From a virus: DNA of 53,643 bases. Numbering within the stretch: the first letter of the stretch is position 1; each line of letters opens with the position of its first letter. The translations under genes were made by a program, and so were the position numbers. Where the stretch lies: IMG/VR virus record IMGVR_UViG_3300042890_000620, positions 1 through 53,643 of that record. One strand, 5' to 3'. The notes beneath the pieces are model-generated. The model searched no databases. It had not been told where the DNA came from and worked only from the letters and a program-made list of their open reading frames with translations. This document shows, in pieces, positions 14,429-23,411 of this stretch.

Positions 14429-16328
14429 TCGCTTGAGTAAATATTCCGTCTACTTTTCTAGTCACTGACCTTATATCAGTTTCCGTTACAAAAACTTTGG
14501 TAGCAGGTTGCTGAGTTGGTTCGTTAGATGTTTGACTTCCTCTTATGTTGGGAGGTTGTACTGAACCACCGCCTGAGCCACCTCCTGTTATGTTCTTAGC
14601 ACCACTTAACCCTGCTGCACTAATTGAGGCAATACTTATCCCTGCTCTTACTTTTGCTGCTATTATATTAGTTGCTTTAATTGCTGCACCACCATCGGGT
14701 AACAATGACCATGTTGGATTTGCTCTATACGCTGCTATTTCTCTTTGAGTACTTACAATTACATTTGCTATTGCTGCACCTTTTTCTAATGCTAAAGCCG
14801 TTAATGCTGCTGCTTTATTTTTACCTGCTAATTGATTTATTAATTGCCCTGCTTGTTCTGCGGTTTTTGCTATCTGTTCTATTCTTACATTGTCAGCCTC
14901 TTGTTGTAAGGCTGCATCTTCAGCATCAAATTGTAGCTTTTTTTCTCTTAAAGCGTTATCCTTATCAGTTTGTATTTGTGCTAATAAATCAGCGTTGCCT
15001 AATGCAAGTTCTTGTTCTTTTCTATATTTTTCTGATATATCAAATAGTTCTTTATCTCTAACTGATAAATCATCTATTCGTCTTTGTTCTATTAGTTCGC
15101 CATACTTTTGATTTGCCTCAATTTCCTTTTGCTCTCTTATTTCCTCTGACTCATCGGCTATATCTTGTTTTGCTTTTTTATCATCCTTTAATGCTTTTTG
15201 CTCATCATCAAACTTTTTTAATAAATCATTTTGCAAGTCCTTAGCTCTTTGAAGTGCAGTCTTTTTATTGTCATCAAATATTTTCTCTTCCTCTTCTTTT
15301 TTCTTTTTTGCTTGTTCTGTTCTTTTCTTTGATGCCTCTTGATTTTCCTTATCTACTAAATCTTGTTTGCGTTTAGTTTCCTGAGCATCTAATACGGCTA
15401 TTGCATTTAAAGCATCTTCATAAGCATCCGTTTCTTCTTGACTTGCACCTGCTTTTTCTTTCGCTATCTTTAAGGCTTTTAAATCAAGTTCCATTAACTC
15501 CTTTTTCTTTTTATAAATAGCCTCAACACTTGCACCTTGTGCCTCCATTAAATCAATCTCTCTTTGCATTGATTTGCTTTTAGCCTTATCAGTTTCAATA
15601 GACTTTTCTTGTTGCCTTTCAGCCTCACTACTAAATCCTAAAAAGTCCATAATTGCATTTTTAACATTAGTAAAGACTTCGCCTAATCCTGCTAACTGAG
15701 GAACAAACTTTAAAACTATATTTCTAAGTTTGTCAAAGTTGTTAATCAATAAAGAAATAATAGCTATTACTGCACCTATCCCCAAAGCCATTCCTGCAAT
15801 TCTAAACAACTTCATTGCACCTGTTGACTTACCTATTGCGGCTGCATATCTACCCTTTACAAATGTAGCTATCTTTTCTTGTACACTTGTTTTGGCAACT
15901 GCTGCTGCACTATCCCCTTGTAAAGTATTATTGACTGCTTGTAGTCCGTTTAACAATGCCGTTGCGCCTTGCAACTTAACCATCGTCTTTTGTAAATCCT
16001 CATTTTCATCTCCGAATAAAGCCATAGCACCTTGAGCCGCTGTAAAGCCTCCAATGATACCCGTTGCCATATCCCCAAAACCTTTTAACATTACATCCGC
16101 CCCATCGGTTGCCAAAGCATTAACCCTATTATTAACGTCTTTGATTTGGTCTTTCATTTTACCTGCTTTAATGATACCCTCATCAAATGCTTTGCCCGTT
16201 AATTTACCTGACTGCAAATCATTCTGTAATTCCCTAAGTTGGGTTTTTAGGTTCTTGGTTGCCTCAGCCGCTTTACCTACGGAGTCATTACCCTTTATGT
16301 CTATCGTTAATTGTACGTTCTTTGCCAT
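14418..16328 (-). CDS. Tail tape measure protein
   Basis: 636 residues. It opens with MAKNVQLTIDIKGNDSVGKAAEATKNLKTQLREL, a typical tape-measure start. Hydrophobic segments follow at ~80-150 and ~170-200 (GMALGIGAVIAIISLLI), then a long charged coiled coil (~235-480, rich in K/E/Q) and an Ala-rich hydrophobic part (~490-570) with a Gly/Ser linker near the C-terminus. Tape measures set tail length at roughly 0.15 nm per residue, implying a tail near 95 nm (inference). The start codon region abuts the tail protein at 16328, so expression is coupled. Confidence 0.8.
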   Translation of the reverse strand: MAKNVQLTIDIKGNDSVGKAAEATKNLKTQLRELQNDLQSGKLTGKAFDEGIIKAGKMKDQIKDVNNRVNALATDGADVMLKGFGDMATGIIGGFTAAQGAMALFGDENEDLQKTMVKLQGATALLNGLQAVNNTLQGDSAAAVAKTSVQEKIATFVKGRYAAAIGKSTGAMKLFRIAGMALGIGAVIAIISLLINNFDKLRNIVLKFVPQLAGLGEVFTNVKNAIMDFLGFSSEAERQQEKSIETDKAKSKSMQREIDLMEAQGASVEAIYKKKKELMELDLKALKIAKEKAGASQEETDAYEDALNAIAVLDAQETKRKQDLVDKENQEASKKRTEQAKKKKEEEEKIFDDNKKTALQRAKDLQNDLLKKFDDEQKALKDDKKAKQDIADESEEIREQKEIEANQKYGELIEQRRIDDLSVRDKELFDISEKYRKEQELALGNADLLAQIQTDKDNALREKKLQFDAEDAALQQEADNVRIEQIAKTAEQAGQLINQLAGKNKAAALTALALEKGAAIANVIVSTQREIAAYRANPTWSLLPDGGAAIKATNIIAAKVRAGISIASISAAGLSGAKNITGGGSGGGSVQPPNIRGSQTSNEPTQQPATKVFVTETDIRSVTRKVDGIFTQATIQ

Positions 16329-18946
16329 TATCTTATTTTAATTATTATCCCACCATCCATTAAATATTCATGTGTATTATTTCCTGAAAACTCTTCAAAT
16401 AAAGTACCATCAAAATTATTGATTATTACTTTGTGTGATGTATTAACATGTTTAACAATATACAATTTGCCCGTATTCAAGTCAGGGTCAGGCATTGTAA
16501 TAGTTACGTTTCCTGCGGTTGTATTGACAAATAAATAAATTGGACTACCCTCGCCACCTGTTAAGATTAAGTTAGTTGTAGTACTTAAGTATCTATATTG
16601 CAACATCACTAAGTTATCTTTGTCAGGTGGAATATAAGTAACACCGCCTCCCGTTAATACATTTGACCTTAATACTAAATCCCCTCCTTTTACTCTGTCA
16701 TTTAAGTTGCCCGTTTCATGATACAAATCAGGATTAACACCCCATGCACCTGAGCCTCTGCCACCTCTTGTTGTTCCGTTTGATTTACTTACGGCATCAA
16801 TAGGTGTTAATTTTAAAAATGTACACTTAGTTGTTTCTTTGCCATTATAATCACTCATTTCATAAAGTCTATAATGGTTACCATCTATTTCATAAATTGG
16901 TCTAAGGCTAAGGTTATGTACATCAAAAGGGGTTAAATTGACATAGCACTCTAACATCTTTGAGTTCTTATTATTAACCTCTTCTAATCCACGTCTATGA
17001 TACTTATTGTATAACCCCTGATTAGATACTACTACTTGTCCGTTTTCGTTTGTGTAAAAAACTTCCTGAGGGGTTGCAAAACATAAATCATTATTAGGGT
17101 CAGTTGTATTATCAAATGTTGAAAGGCTTGGATAAGTTAATCGGGTTGTTCTATTCGTGCCTATTCCATCATCTCCAAAGTCCCAAGCATCTCCCGTTAA
17201 TAATCCATTATAGTACATTATCTTAGGCTTACTCTTATCGTTTCTAAAACCTTTGTTTACATCGTCTTTTAAGTCCGTTGCTAAAGGTCTATATTGACCT
17301 TGTTTTGGGTCTGAGTTCTTTGCTACTACCATTAAACTAAAAGGTATTTTAACATCTTTAGTACCTTGTAAGAAATCGTTTTGAACATCTACATTAACAT
17401 CTCCAAAGACTCTGCCATTTCTTTGATTGTAAAGGTTGTTATAGTAGTCTTTGTCTAAATCATAAGTAAACTTAAAAAACTTTTCTTTTGCCCCTCCAAT
17501 AGGCTTTACAGTAAACTCTTTATTGTAATCTATTTTGTAAGTCCAATCTATTATCTCTGAGGTGTAGTAGTTATCTCTCGGTTCAATTAAGTATGTAAGG
17601 TAGCCTCCACTATTCGGGTCGTTAGCTCTAAAGTAGTAAGGTTCAATATACATATTAAACATCTTAACTAATCCCATTACGAAATCCTTTTGAGTCATTT
17701 CAGAACTTAGTAAACTATTGACATTGATAGTATCTCCTAATCCATAATCCTTAGTTAAAAATATATCAAACCTTGAACTATCTATTGAAACCTCAGTACC
17801 TCCTGCTTGGTTTTTTACTACCCATTTATAATTTGTACCACTTGTTAATAGTTGTCCTATCTTTTCGTTTTGTACGTTTATTTGTATTGAGGCATTGTTT
17901 GCTAAGCTACTTGTTAAAACGTGTTGATGTGTTATAACTCCTGCAATAACATTGCTTGTAGTTACTAACAATACACTAAATAAAAACACACTACCACTTG
18001 GCAAAGTACTACCACTTACATTCTTTAAAACAGGATTTAAGTTTAATACTATGTCATAGTCTGCGGTAACATCAACATTTAAAATACCCGTTGTATCGTC
18101 ATATTGACTTAATCCATCTTGTTCTACCACATCAAATATAATATCATTGTTTGTGTATAAGTTAAAGGTACTACCATTTGTAGTAAAAGGAAATAACCCA
18201 CTTGTTGTAATTGAATAAGCACAAAGACTATTTGATATTTCAGTATCGGTTCTTACCATACCATTACTATTACCTTTGTAAACTAACTTTTTAAAAGCAT
18301 CTGTATTTATAAAGTTTGAATAGTATCTAAATCCTGCCTCCTCCCAAATCTTATCCCACAATGTCTTAACAAAAAACCAAAGGTCATAATCCGATACTTT
18401 CCAATAATCTGCTATTTGAATAGTGTTTACTATTATATCGGTCTGTCTACCATTCTTAACTTGAGGATAAACGTAGCCACTTGCATTAGTCCAACTTGAT
18501 GCTATTTGTGATTGAGTATAAAGGTGGTCTAATGATGACAAATCCAAATCACTTAACTTCCTACCCTCAATACTTTTAAAAAAGTCAGCATTTTCTCCAT
18601 AGATAATTAGTTCATATTCGATTAACTCTTTAGTCTTATTAATGTTTACTAACTGACAATAACCCGTAATAACAGGTAATGAGTCCTCATAATAAGTAGC
18701 CTTAACTTTTTTAGTAGGATTGTAGAACGGGTCAAACTGAACATTGCTTGAGATAAACATTGAGGCATCAAAGTAACCACTAAACACTTGATTGTTTACT
18801 CTGCTACTTGGTAGGATAATTGACTTAGTAAAATGCGACTTCCTTTGGTTAGGGTCTTGAACATCATAAACGGATTTCGTAACAGGGACTAAATCCTCAT
18901 CCATCAATTCAATCTGATACTCGCCTATTTCTAATATTCTATCCAT
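16328..18946 (-). CDS. Large tail protein (distal tail/baseplate hub-like)
   Basis: 872 residues. The N-terminus (MDRILEIGEYQIELMDEDLVPVTKSVYDVQDPNQRKSHFTKSI) with SRVNNQVFSGYFDA resembles a tail protein found upstream of the tape measure in Bacteroidetes phages. The middle is beta-rich and a Gly-rich segment (TRGGRGSGAWG, ~755) separates a C-terminal domain with strands typical of a carbohydrate-binding or tip fold (LILTGGEGSPIYLFVNTTAGNVTITMPDPDL). It probably forms the baseplate hub or distal tail; exact role unknown. It abuts both neighbours (stop/start overlaps at 16328 and 18946). Confidence 0.6.
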   Translation of the reverse strand: MDRILEIGEYQIELMDEDLVPVTKSVYDVQDPNQRKSHFTKSIILPSSRVNNQVFSGYFDASMFISSNVQFDPFYNPTKKVKATYYEDSLPVITGYCQLVNINKTKELIEYELIIYGENADFFKSIEGRKLSDLDLSSLDHLYTQSQIASSWTNASGYVYPQVKNGRQTDIIVNTIQIADYWKVSDYDLWFFVKTLWDKIWEEAGFRYYSNFINTDAFKKLVYKGNSNGMVRTDTEISNSLCAYSITTSGLFPFTTNGSTFNLYTNNDIIFDVVEQDGLSQYDDTTGILNVDVTADYDIVLNLNPVLKNVSGSTLPSGSVFLFSVLLVTTSNVIAGVITHQHVLTSSLANNASIQINVQNEKIGQLLTSGTNYKWVVKNQAGGTEVSIDSSRFDIFLTKDYGLGDTINVNSLLSSEMTQKDFVMGLVKMFNMYIEPYYFRANDPNSGGYLTYLIEPRDNYYTSEIIDWTYKIDYNKEFTVKPIGGAKEKFFKFTYDLDKDYYNNLYNQRNGRVFGDVNVDVQNDFLQGTKDVKIPFSLMVVAKNSDPKQGQYRPLATDLKDDVNKGFRNDKSKPKIMYYNGLLTGDAWDFGDDGIGTNRTTRLTYPSLSTFDNTTDPNNDLCFATPQEVFYTNENGQVVVSNQGLYNKYHRRGLEEVNNKNSKMLECYVNLTPFDVHNLSLRPIYEIDGNHYRLYEMSDYNGKETTKCTFLKLTPIDAVSKSNGTTRGGRGSGAWGVNPDLYHETGNLNDRVKGGDLVLRSNVLTGGGVTYIPPDKDNLVMLQYRYLSTTTNLILTGGEGSPIYLFVNTTAGNVTITMPDPDLNTGKLYIVKHVNTSHKVIINNFDGTLFEEFSGNNTHEYLMDGGIIIKIR

Positions 18947-20175
18947 TAAAATCTTTGTCTATAAGATGCGTTGGTAAATTGAACATCTATTTCCTCAATA
19001 AACATTCCATCTTTGCGGGTGTCCTTATTAGTGTACGAACTTGTACTTATTTTAATCGGGAATAAACGCCCATTATTAAAGATAAAAGCTAAAGGGGATT
19101 TAATCATCTCAGCAATCCATTGACTTTCAATCGTGCTAATGTAATCAGTTCTTAATTTAATTGAACTCTCTATTCGTGTATTGAATGCTGTGTCGCCTGT
19201 TTCGTAACTTGAACGCACAAAACTATTACTAACTACTGCACCCCCTTGTTTAAGGTAGAAGTCTTTTGTTACTTGATAACTCTTATCGTTTGCGAAATTA
19301 AAGTTATACGCATCAAAGCGACCTACTTTGTTTAACCAAAATATTCGTACGGGTGTGTACTTGTAGCAATCTCTATCTATTTGAAAGGTCACTAATTCAC
19401 TCTGAGCCGTGTTAGCAGCGTTCAATGCTTGGATGGTGTACTTATCTACTGCATCGGTTATTATCGGTTGTGAGCCACTTGCTAAGGTCTGCCCGTTTAA
19501 ACTTGCAGTCCCTACTTGACAAGATAAGAATTGTTCACTTGTAGTTGATGTATTGGCAAATGAATTAGTAATTACATAAGTACCAATTAAAGAACCACCA
19601 AACCCATAAGTCTTTATTTCTAACTTACTAAATGAGGTTGACAACTTATCTTGCATCATACCCAATTCAAAGAAGTCATTTGAACCTATACGGATTGAAC
19701 CACCCCTCAACCCTGTTAAAAAGTATTTATTAGCAAAAGCATCTATAACATAGTCACGAATATAATCAGTCTTAAATGTATCCTCATATTCAAAGGCAGT
19801 ATTAACTGCTATTAAGGTATTACTATTGCTTGGACTTCCACTCGCAACATTGGTGTTGGTTGTTCCTGACAACTCAGCAAACTGAATGTAAAACTCCTTA
19901 AAAACATTAGCCGCCTTATAGATGCCTGTGGTGTTATTAACTATTCCTGTGATGTCATAGCTTACTTGGTTTTGAATAGTCCTTTGAGCATCAAAGTGTG
20001 CCTTATCTCCATAGATTGATTTAGGTTTAACGTATTGAGCAATAGCACTACCCGATACTATTGGTTTAATCTGATAACTAAATATCGGTTGCGTGTTATT
20101 CGTATCAACTAAAAAGTCAATGTGATTAAATGCCGATACAAGTCCGCTCGGTTGTTGATTGATTGTAATTGCCAC
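18946..20175 (-). CDS. Tail protein, GTG start
   Basis: 409 residues. The start codon is GTG at 20175 (translated MAITINQQPSGLVSAFNHIDF). The segments FVVD-type N-terminus, VFKEFYIQFAEL, YVIDAFANKYFLTGL, RIFWLNKVGRFDAYNF and IESQWIAEMIKSPLAFI form a pattern seen in a Bacteroidetes phage tail protein placed next to the baseplate protein. It probably belongs to the distal tail. A late-promoter-like motif ends 3 bp upstream, and its -7 TAAGTTTG also has an ATTG 19 bp upstream, so the operon for tail genes likely starts here. Confidence 0.55.
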   Translation of the reverse strand: MAITINQQPSGLVSAFNHIDFLVDTNNTQPIFSYQIKPIVSGSAIAQYVKPKSIYGDKAHFDAQRTIQNQVSYDITGIVNNTTGIYKAANVFKEFYIQFAELSGTTNTNVASGSPSNSNTLIAVNTAFEYEDTFKTDYIRDYVIDAFANKYFLTGLRGGSIRIGSNDFFELGMMQDKLSTSFSKLEIKTYGFGGSLIGTYVITNSFANTSTTSEQFLSCQVGTASLNGQTLASGSQPIITDAVDKYTIQALNAANTAQSELVTFQIDRDCYKYTPVRIFWLNKVGRFDAYNFNFANDKSYQVTKDFYLKQGGAVVSNSFVRSSYETGDTAFNTRIESSIKLRTDYISTIESQWIAEMIKSPLAFIFNNGRLFPIKISTSSYTNKDTRKDGMFIEEIDVQFTNASYRQRF

Positions 20176-20178
20176 ACT

Positions 20179-20216
20179 TATAAAACAAACTTAATAGTTA
20201 TTTATTGCTACTCAAT
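20179..20216 (-). promoter_or_regulatory. Late-promoter-like motif, copy 2 (tail operon)
   Basis: The shared 29-nt motif occupies 20179-20207 and on the minus strand begins CAATAA and ends TTAAGTTTGTTTTATA. Here the core TAAGTTTG (20193-20186) additionally has an ATTG 19 bp upstream (20216-20213), so this copy also approximates the host consensus. It is 3 bp from the GTG start of the tail gene. Confidence 0.6.
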
Positions 20217-20729
20217 AGTTAAGGTAAGATTGATATCCTCGCCTAAAGCATCTTCAAGTCTTGCGGCTAAATCGTTAAAGGCTGCCTCATTAAATGTTGG
20301 TTTCCAAAAGGGTTTTTGATTAACCCCTTTTTGTTTGACTGCATAAGCCATTCTTATAGCTGCCTTTTCAATCGTGTCCTTTTTAGGTTTAGGGAATGCG
20401 TTATTATTTGGGTATCTTGGTATGTAGTCCTTTAAGTTCTTAATCATATCACGACTTGGGAATGGAGTTTTAAAACTGAATACTCCTGAGTTCTTAACTT
20501 TATTCTTTAAACCCCTTACACCCTCGTCAAGATAAATGTAATAGTCATCGGCGGTAAAACCTATCCCGATATTTAAACCCTCTACCTTTAATTCAGTAGT
20601 AGTTATTGATTGACCTAATAATGGTTTGACTGCAAACTGACTATCTAAGGTTTCAACGGCTTTCTTTTGCCTTTCGTCTGCCCATTGTTTTAATACCTCA
20701 CTTATTGTTGCGGTTATTTCTGCACTCAT
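20208..20729 (-). CDS. Tail completion/neck protein, HK97 gp10-like
   Basis: 173 residues. The N-terminal helix (ISEVLKQWADERQKKAVETLDSQ) is followed by ITTTELKVEGLNIGIGFTADDYYIYLDEGVRGLKN, with F-K-TPFPSRDMIKNLKDYIPRY, then KAAIRMAYAVKQKGVNQKPFWKPTFNEAA. The YxDEGxRG/FLxP-type pattern and helices resemble phage neck/tail-completion proteins of the gp10 type. It overlaps the end of the tail-chaperone frameshift product (ATGA at 20729-20726). Confidence 0.55.
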   Translation of the reverse strand: MSAEITATISEVLKQWADERQKKAVETLDSQFAVKPLLGQSITTTELKVEGLNIGIGFTADDYYIYLDEGVRGLKNKVKNSGVFSFKTPFPSRDMIKNLKDYIPRYPNNNAFPKPKKDTIEKAAIRMAYAVKQKGVNQKPFWKPTFNEAAFNDLAARLEDALGEDINLTLTIE

Positions 20730-21396
20730 TTTATATCCGTTTTAAATATGTCAACATCTTTCAAGTATGCCATGTGATTAAGAAATTCAAAGATAGGTGT
20801 CTTAAATATTTCATTCCTTTTTTCAAATCCTACCATTTTTATAATTACATCGTACCAACCCCATTTCAGGCTAAACCAAGTACTAACTCCTCCCCCTGAA
20901 AATAACTTGGCATATCGTGATGAAATTTCAACATAACCGCGCAAAAAAAAACCGCTATTGGATAAGCAACCTCAATACTTAAATCGTTTTGAAATTCATT
21001 TGCCCTATCCATTATATCTCTTTCATCGGTGCATAAGGTTGCTAATATCAAATGTACATTCTCAATTATCTTGTCGGGGTCTTGTGTTAAAGTTCCCATG
21101 CTTACCCATTGCTCAACATTCCAATGATGTACTTGTTGAGTTACTTTATAAACCTTACCATTCAATTCAAACTCTTTTACCCATTCGTTATCTTTCATCT
21201 CAGCATCGATTAAGAATTGATACTTAGCTAACCTTTTATCAAAGTCTTTAACTAGCCATTGACTTGATAAGGTCTTAGGCACTCCCTCAAATATGTCGAG
21301 TATAGCCATGCCTACTTCATAAGCGTTACCATCAAAGTGTTTAAAAGCCGATTGTAGTTTTTGAAATTGTAGTATTGTTACGTCTTTAAATGTCAT
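20726..21396 (-). CDS. Tail assembly chaperone G-T product made by -1 frameshift
   Basis: About 223 residues: codons 1-151 of the 176-residue frame, then a -1 shift in the T9 run (20951-20943) into a second frame that ends at 20726. The second frame has no usable ATG before its most characteristic part (STWFSLKWGWYDVIIKMVGF...NHMAYLKDVDIF), so it can only be fully expressed by frameshifting. That part has the K-[WY]-GWY...LxYLKDK look of the C-terminal region of tail chaperones in Bacteroidetes phages. Such G/GT pairs bind the tape measure and recruit tail-tube subunits. Here they are separated from the tape measure by three genes. Confidence 0.65.
20866..21396 (-). CDS. Tail assembly chaperone G (unshifted product)
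   Basis: 176 residues: MTFKDVTILQFQKLQSAFKHFDGNAYEVGMAILDIFEGVPKTLSSQWLVKDFDKRLAKYQFL, a helical protein with EFELNGKVYKV in the middle and IVFPIAVFF-type hydrophobic residues before the frameshift site. It is the first gene after the terminase and is preceded by a 29-nt late-promoter-like motif. Length, position and the frameshift overlap fit the G-type tail chaperone. Confidence 0.6.
   Translation of the reverse strand: MTFKDVTILQFQKLQSAFKHFDGNAYEVGMAILDIFEGVPKTLSSQWLVKDFDKRLAKYQFLIDAEMKDNEWVKEFELNGKVYKVTQQVHHWNVEQWVSMGTLTQDPDKIIENVHLILATLCTDERDIMDRANEFQNDLSIEVAYPIAVFFCAVMLKFHHDMPSYFQGEELVLGLA
20943..20952 (-). other. Programmed -1 ribosomal frameshift site
   Basis: On the minus strand a G is followed by nine Ts. 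In the zero frame the codons are GTT-TTT-TTT-TGC, so a T-TTT-TTT heptamer is available for tandem -1 slippage. After the shift the ribosome reads TTG-CGC-GGT-TAT and continues for 72 codons. Confidence 0.6.
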
Positions 21397-21400
21397 CTAT

Positions 21401-21429
21401 TATAAAACAAATTTAATTAATGTTTATTG
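21401..21429 (-). promoter_or_regulatory. Late-promoter-like motif, copy 3 (tail chaperone)
   Basis: The minus strand begins CAATAA and ends TTAAATTTGTTTTATA, 4 bp before the chaperone ATG. It contains TAAATTTG but no -33 TTTG at the normal spacing. It fills nearly the whole gap after the large terminase gene. Confidence 0.5.
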
Positions 21430-22593
21430 TTACCTTAAATGATACTTACCATAGTTAGGACTTACTATAACATGACTAAGGATATATCTAATCGCATCAA
21501 CTCCATGATTTAGGAAATCAATAGGCTCATTCAATGCCACTCCGTTCCTATCAGTTTTCCAAACATAACCCCTAAACTCTTTGATTAAGTTGGTTGACCT
21601 TTTAGTAATATGTATTCTATCAAGTGCCTGTATCTTTTGTATTCCATTTATTATTGAGTCCTTACCCTTAACACATGGTGTTGCGTTTATTCCGTATGAC
21701 CTTAAATCTGCTATTGATTTAGGTTCGGCACTATCACATACCACTAACCCACCATAAGGCTTTAGAATGTCTGCAATCGCTTTATTGCTTAATTCTTTTT
21801 GATAGGCTATCTCATCTAATATAAATTCATTGTTCCATTTATAAACCATTACTATTGCAGTTGGGTCATTCGAATAACCGAAATCGCAGCCAATCCCGAT
21901 ATACTTAGCCTCTTGAGGAACATTGTCTATTTGATGCCAATTAGTGAATATAGTACCTTGTACTTGACCTAACTGACCTAATCCATAAACTTGATACCAA
22001 TTACGCCAATAGTCCGAAGTATCTCCTTTTACTTTTGCTTTCTCTATCTCTTTGACAATAGCTTGGTCTAATGCCTCATTGTCTTGATAGGTTATAATAA
22101 TGAAGTCAGTATCTACTTCGCCTTTCAATTCAGTATGCGCCCAAAATTCAGAACTCGGGTTATAATCTAACCATACCTCTTTATTAGTTCTTATGCTTAA
22201 TTGGTGGTAAGTTTCAAACTGAATGTTGTTGCACTCATTGATGTAAAGTATATCACGCCTTGCACCTCGTATCTTTGTTTCTTGGTCTGCACTAAAGAAC
22301 TCAATGTAACTACCATTTGCAAAGGTGTAAGTTAGTAATGTCTTATTCCAATGAGCCTCATTAAACCTATTAGTCCAAACCATTAGTTTAAGAAAGTCTT
22401 TCATTGCACCTCTTCGCAAGTGAGGGATTGTTTCACTAACTACACTTATCTCTAATTTATCTTTTTTTGTCGCCCTATCAATTAGTATTGCAAGTATGCC
22501 GTATGTTTTCCCTGCACTACTTGAACCCTGCACTATCTTAGTACGGCTTTTTAATCGTCTTAACTTCTTTATTGCTGAGGTATGCTTAAACAC
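21430..22593 (-). CDS. terL: Terminase large subunit
   Basis: 387 residues. The ATPase domain has a Walker A variant VQGSSSAGKT (21-30) and Walker B ILYINE (115-120), with the SETIPHLRRGA and NPSSEFWAH segments typical of phage packaging ATPases. The nuclease domain has three acidic sites: GCDFGYSNDPTAIV (Asp237), VVCDSAEPKSI (Asp287) and HGVDAIRYIL near 365. It powers DNA translocation into the prohead and cuts the concatemer. Its start touches the stop of the small subunit. Confidence 0.92.
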   Translation of the reverse strand: MFKHTSAIKKLRRLKSRTKIVQGSSSAGKTYGILAILIDRATKKDKLEISVVSETIPHLRRGAMKDFLKLMVWTNRFNEAHWNKTLLTYTFANGSYIEFFSADQETKIRGARRDILYINECNNIQFETYHQLSIRTNKEVWLDYNPSSEFWAHTELKGEVDTDFIIITYQDNEALDQAIVKEIEKAKVKGDTSDYWRNWYQVYGLGQLGQVQGTIFTNWHQIDNVPQEAKYIGIGCDFGYSNDPTAIVMVYKWNNEFILDEIAYQKELSNKAIADILKPYGGLVVCDSAEPKSIADLRSYGINATPCVKGKDSIINGIQKIQALDRIHITKRSTNLIKEFRGYVWKTDRNGVALNEPIDFLNHGVDAIRYILSHVIVSPNYGKYHLR

Positions 22594-23006
22594 TACTCTT
22601 CTGTTTCGGGGAATAAAGGCTGTTCTACAATAGTTGTTTCTACCTTGTCAGTTAAGTTGTTTAACCTTTGAGTTATGCTTGGATTGTAGAACCCTAACAA
22701 CCCTCCTGTTATTTGGTTTTCTCTTATCTCATTCTTAATGTACGAACAGATACCTACAAAGTCATTATAATAATTATCTTTATTCCAAAAGTATTGTTCA
22801 ACATCTCCGTAATGTTTTCTGCAATATCTTTTAAATCCCTCCAATGTATAAGGCACTTTCTGAGGGTCTGCTACTCTCTCTCCGTCCTTACCTACATATT
22901 GTACTTTAAGCCATTGTTTAGCCTCTTCTTTTAGGCTTTCTTTATATTGCTCAAATGCTTGTTCTAACTCTTCGGGTGTTTTAAATATTCTTGTTGGGTG
23001 CATCAC
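22593..23006 (-). CDS. terS: Terminase small subunit
   Basis: 137 residues directly upstream of TerL with a one-base overlap. It begins MMHPTRIFKTPEELEQAFEQYKESLKEEAKQW; the YTLEGFKRYCRKHYGDVEQYFWNKDNYYNDFVGICSYIKNEIRENQITGGLLGFYNPSITQRLNNL segment is the characteristic pattern of a terminase small subunit family of Bacteroidetes phages. It selects the packaging site and regulates TerL. The C-terminus is acidic. Confidence 0.85.
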   Translation of the reverse strand: MMHPTRIFKTPEELEQAFEQYKESLKEEAKQWLKVQYVGKDGERVADPQKVPYTLEGFKRYCRKHYGDVEQYFWNKDNYYNDFVGICSYIKNEIRENQITGGLLGFYNPSITQRLNNLTDKVETTIVEQPLFPETEE

Positions 23007-23244
23007 ATTCTTTATGTTGGTTTTGTTGAATTTCGTATTGCTCTAAATAAAATGCTATTGTCGATAATATACTACCATACTTTATTCCAAACTCTTTTAC
23101 TGCTATTTTTGATTGAGGTACTAATGCGCAATGACTTGTATGTATTTTATTTATTAATTGTTCAGCATAAGTTTTGAACCTTTCAAGTTCAAGTATATCT
23201 GCATACAATTTATTCTCTAATTTAACTTTTACTTCTTTATTCAT
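22981..23244 (-). CDS. Hypothetical helical protein before terminase
   Basis: 87 residues, mostly helical (LENKLYADILELERFKTYAEQLINKIH, KYGSILSTIAFYLEQYEI). It starts inside TAATG with the upstream 55-residue gene and overlaps the TerS start by 26 bp. No family recognised. Confidence 0.5.
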   Translation of the reverse strand: MNKEVKVKLENKLYADILELERFKTYAEQLINKIHTSHCALVPQSKIAVKEFGIKYGSILSTIAFYLEQYEIQQNQHKECDAPNKNI

Positions 23245-23411
23245 TACGATTTAATTATTATTTGAATACCTTTATCTTGTTCTTGTTCTACTATTATACA
23301 ATGATGTTCATTATACTTATCTTTCTTTACATTTACTTCTAATTCAGTTAGGTCTATGTAGATTAGTCTTTCTTTACCTTTAGATAATAGTATTGAATAT
23401 AGTTTATCCAT
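23244..23411 (-). CDS. Small hypothetical protein, 55 residues
   Basis: The ATG at 23411 overlaps the stop of the preceding gene (TAATG), and the TAA at 23246-23244 overlaps the next ATG in the same way. It reads MDKLYSILLSKGKERLIYID and continues as beta/alpha (LTELEVNVKKDKY, CIIVEQEQDKGIQIIIK). The exact coupling on both sides fills the 166-bp gap and supports it as real. Confidence 0.6.
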   Translation of the reverse strand: MDKLYSILLSKGKERLIYIDLTELEVNVKKDKYNEHHCIIVEQEQDKGIQIIIKS

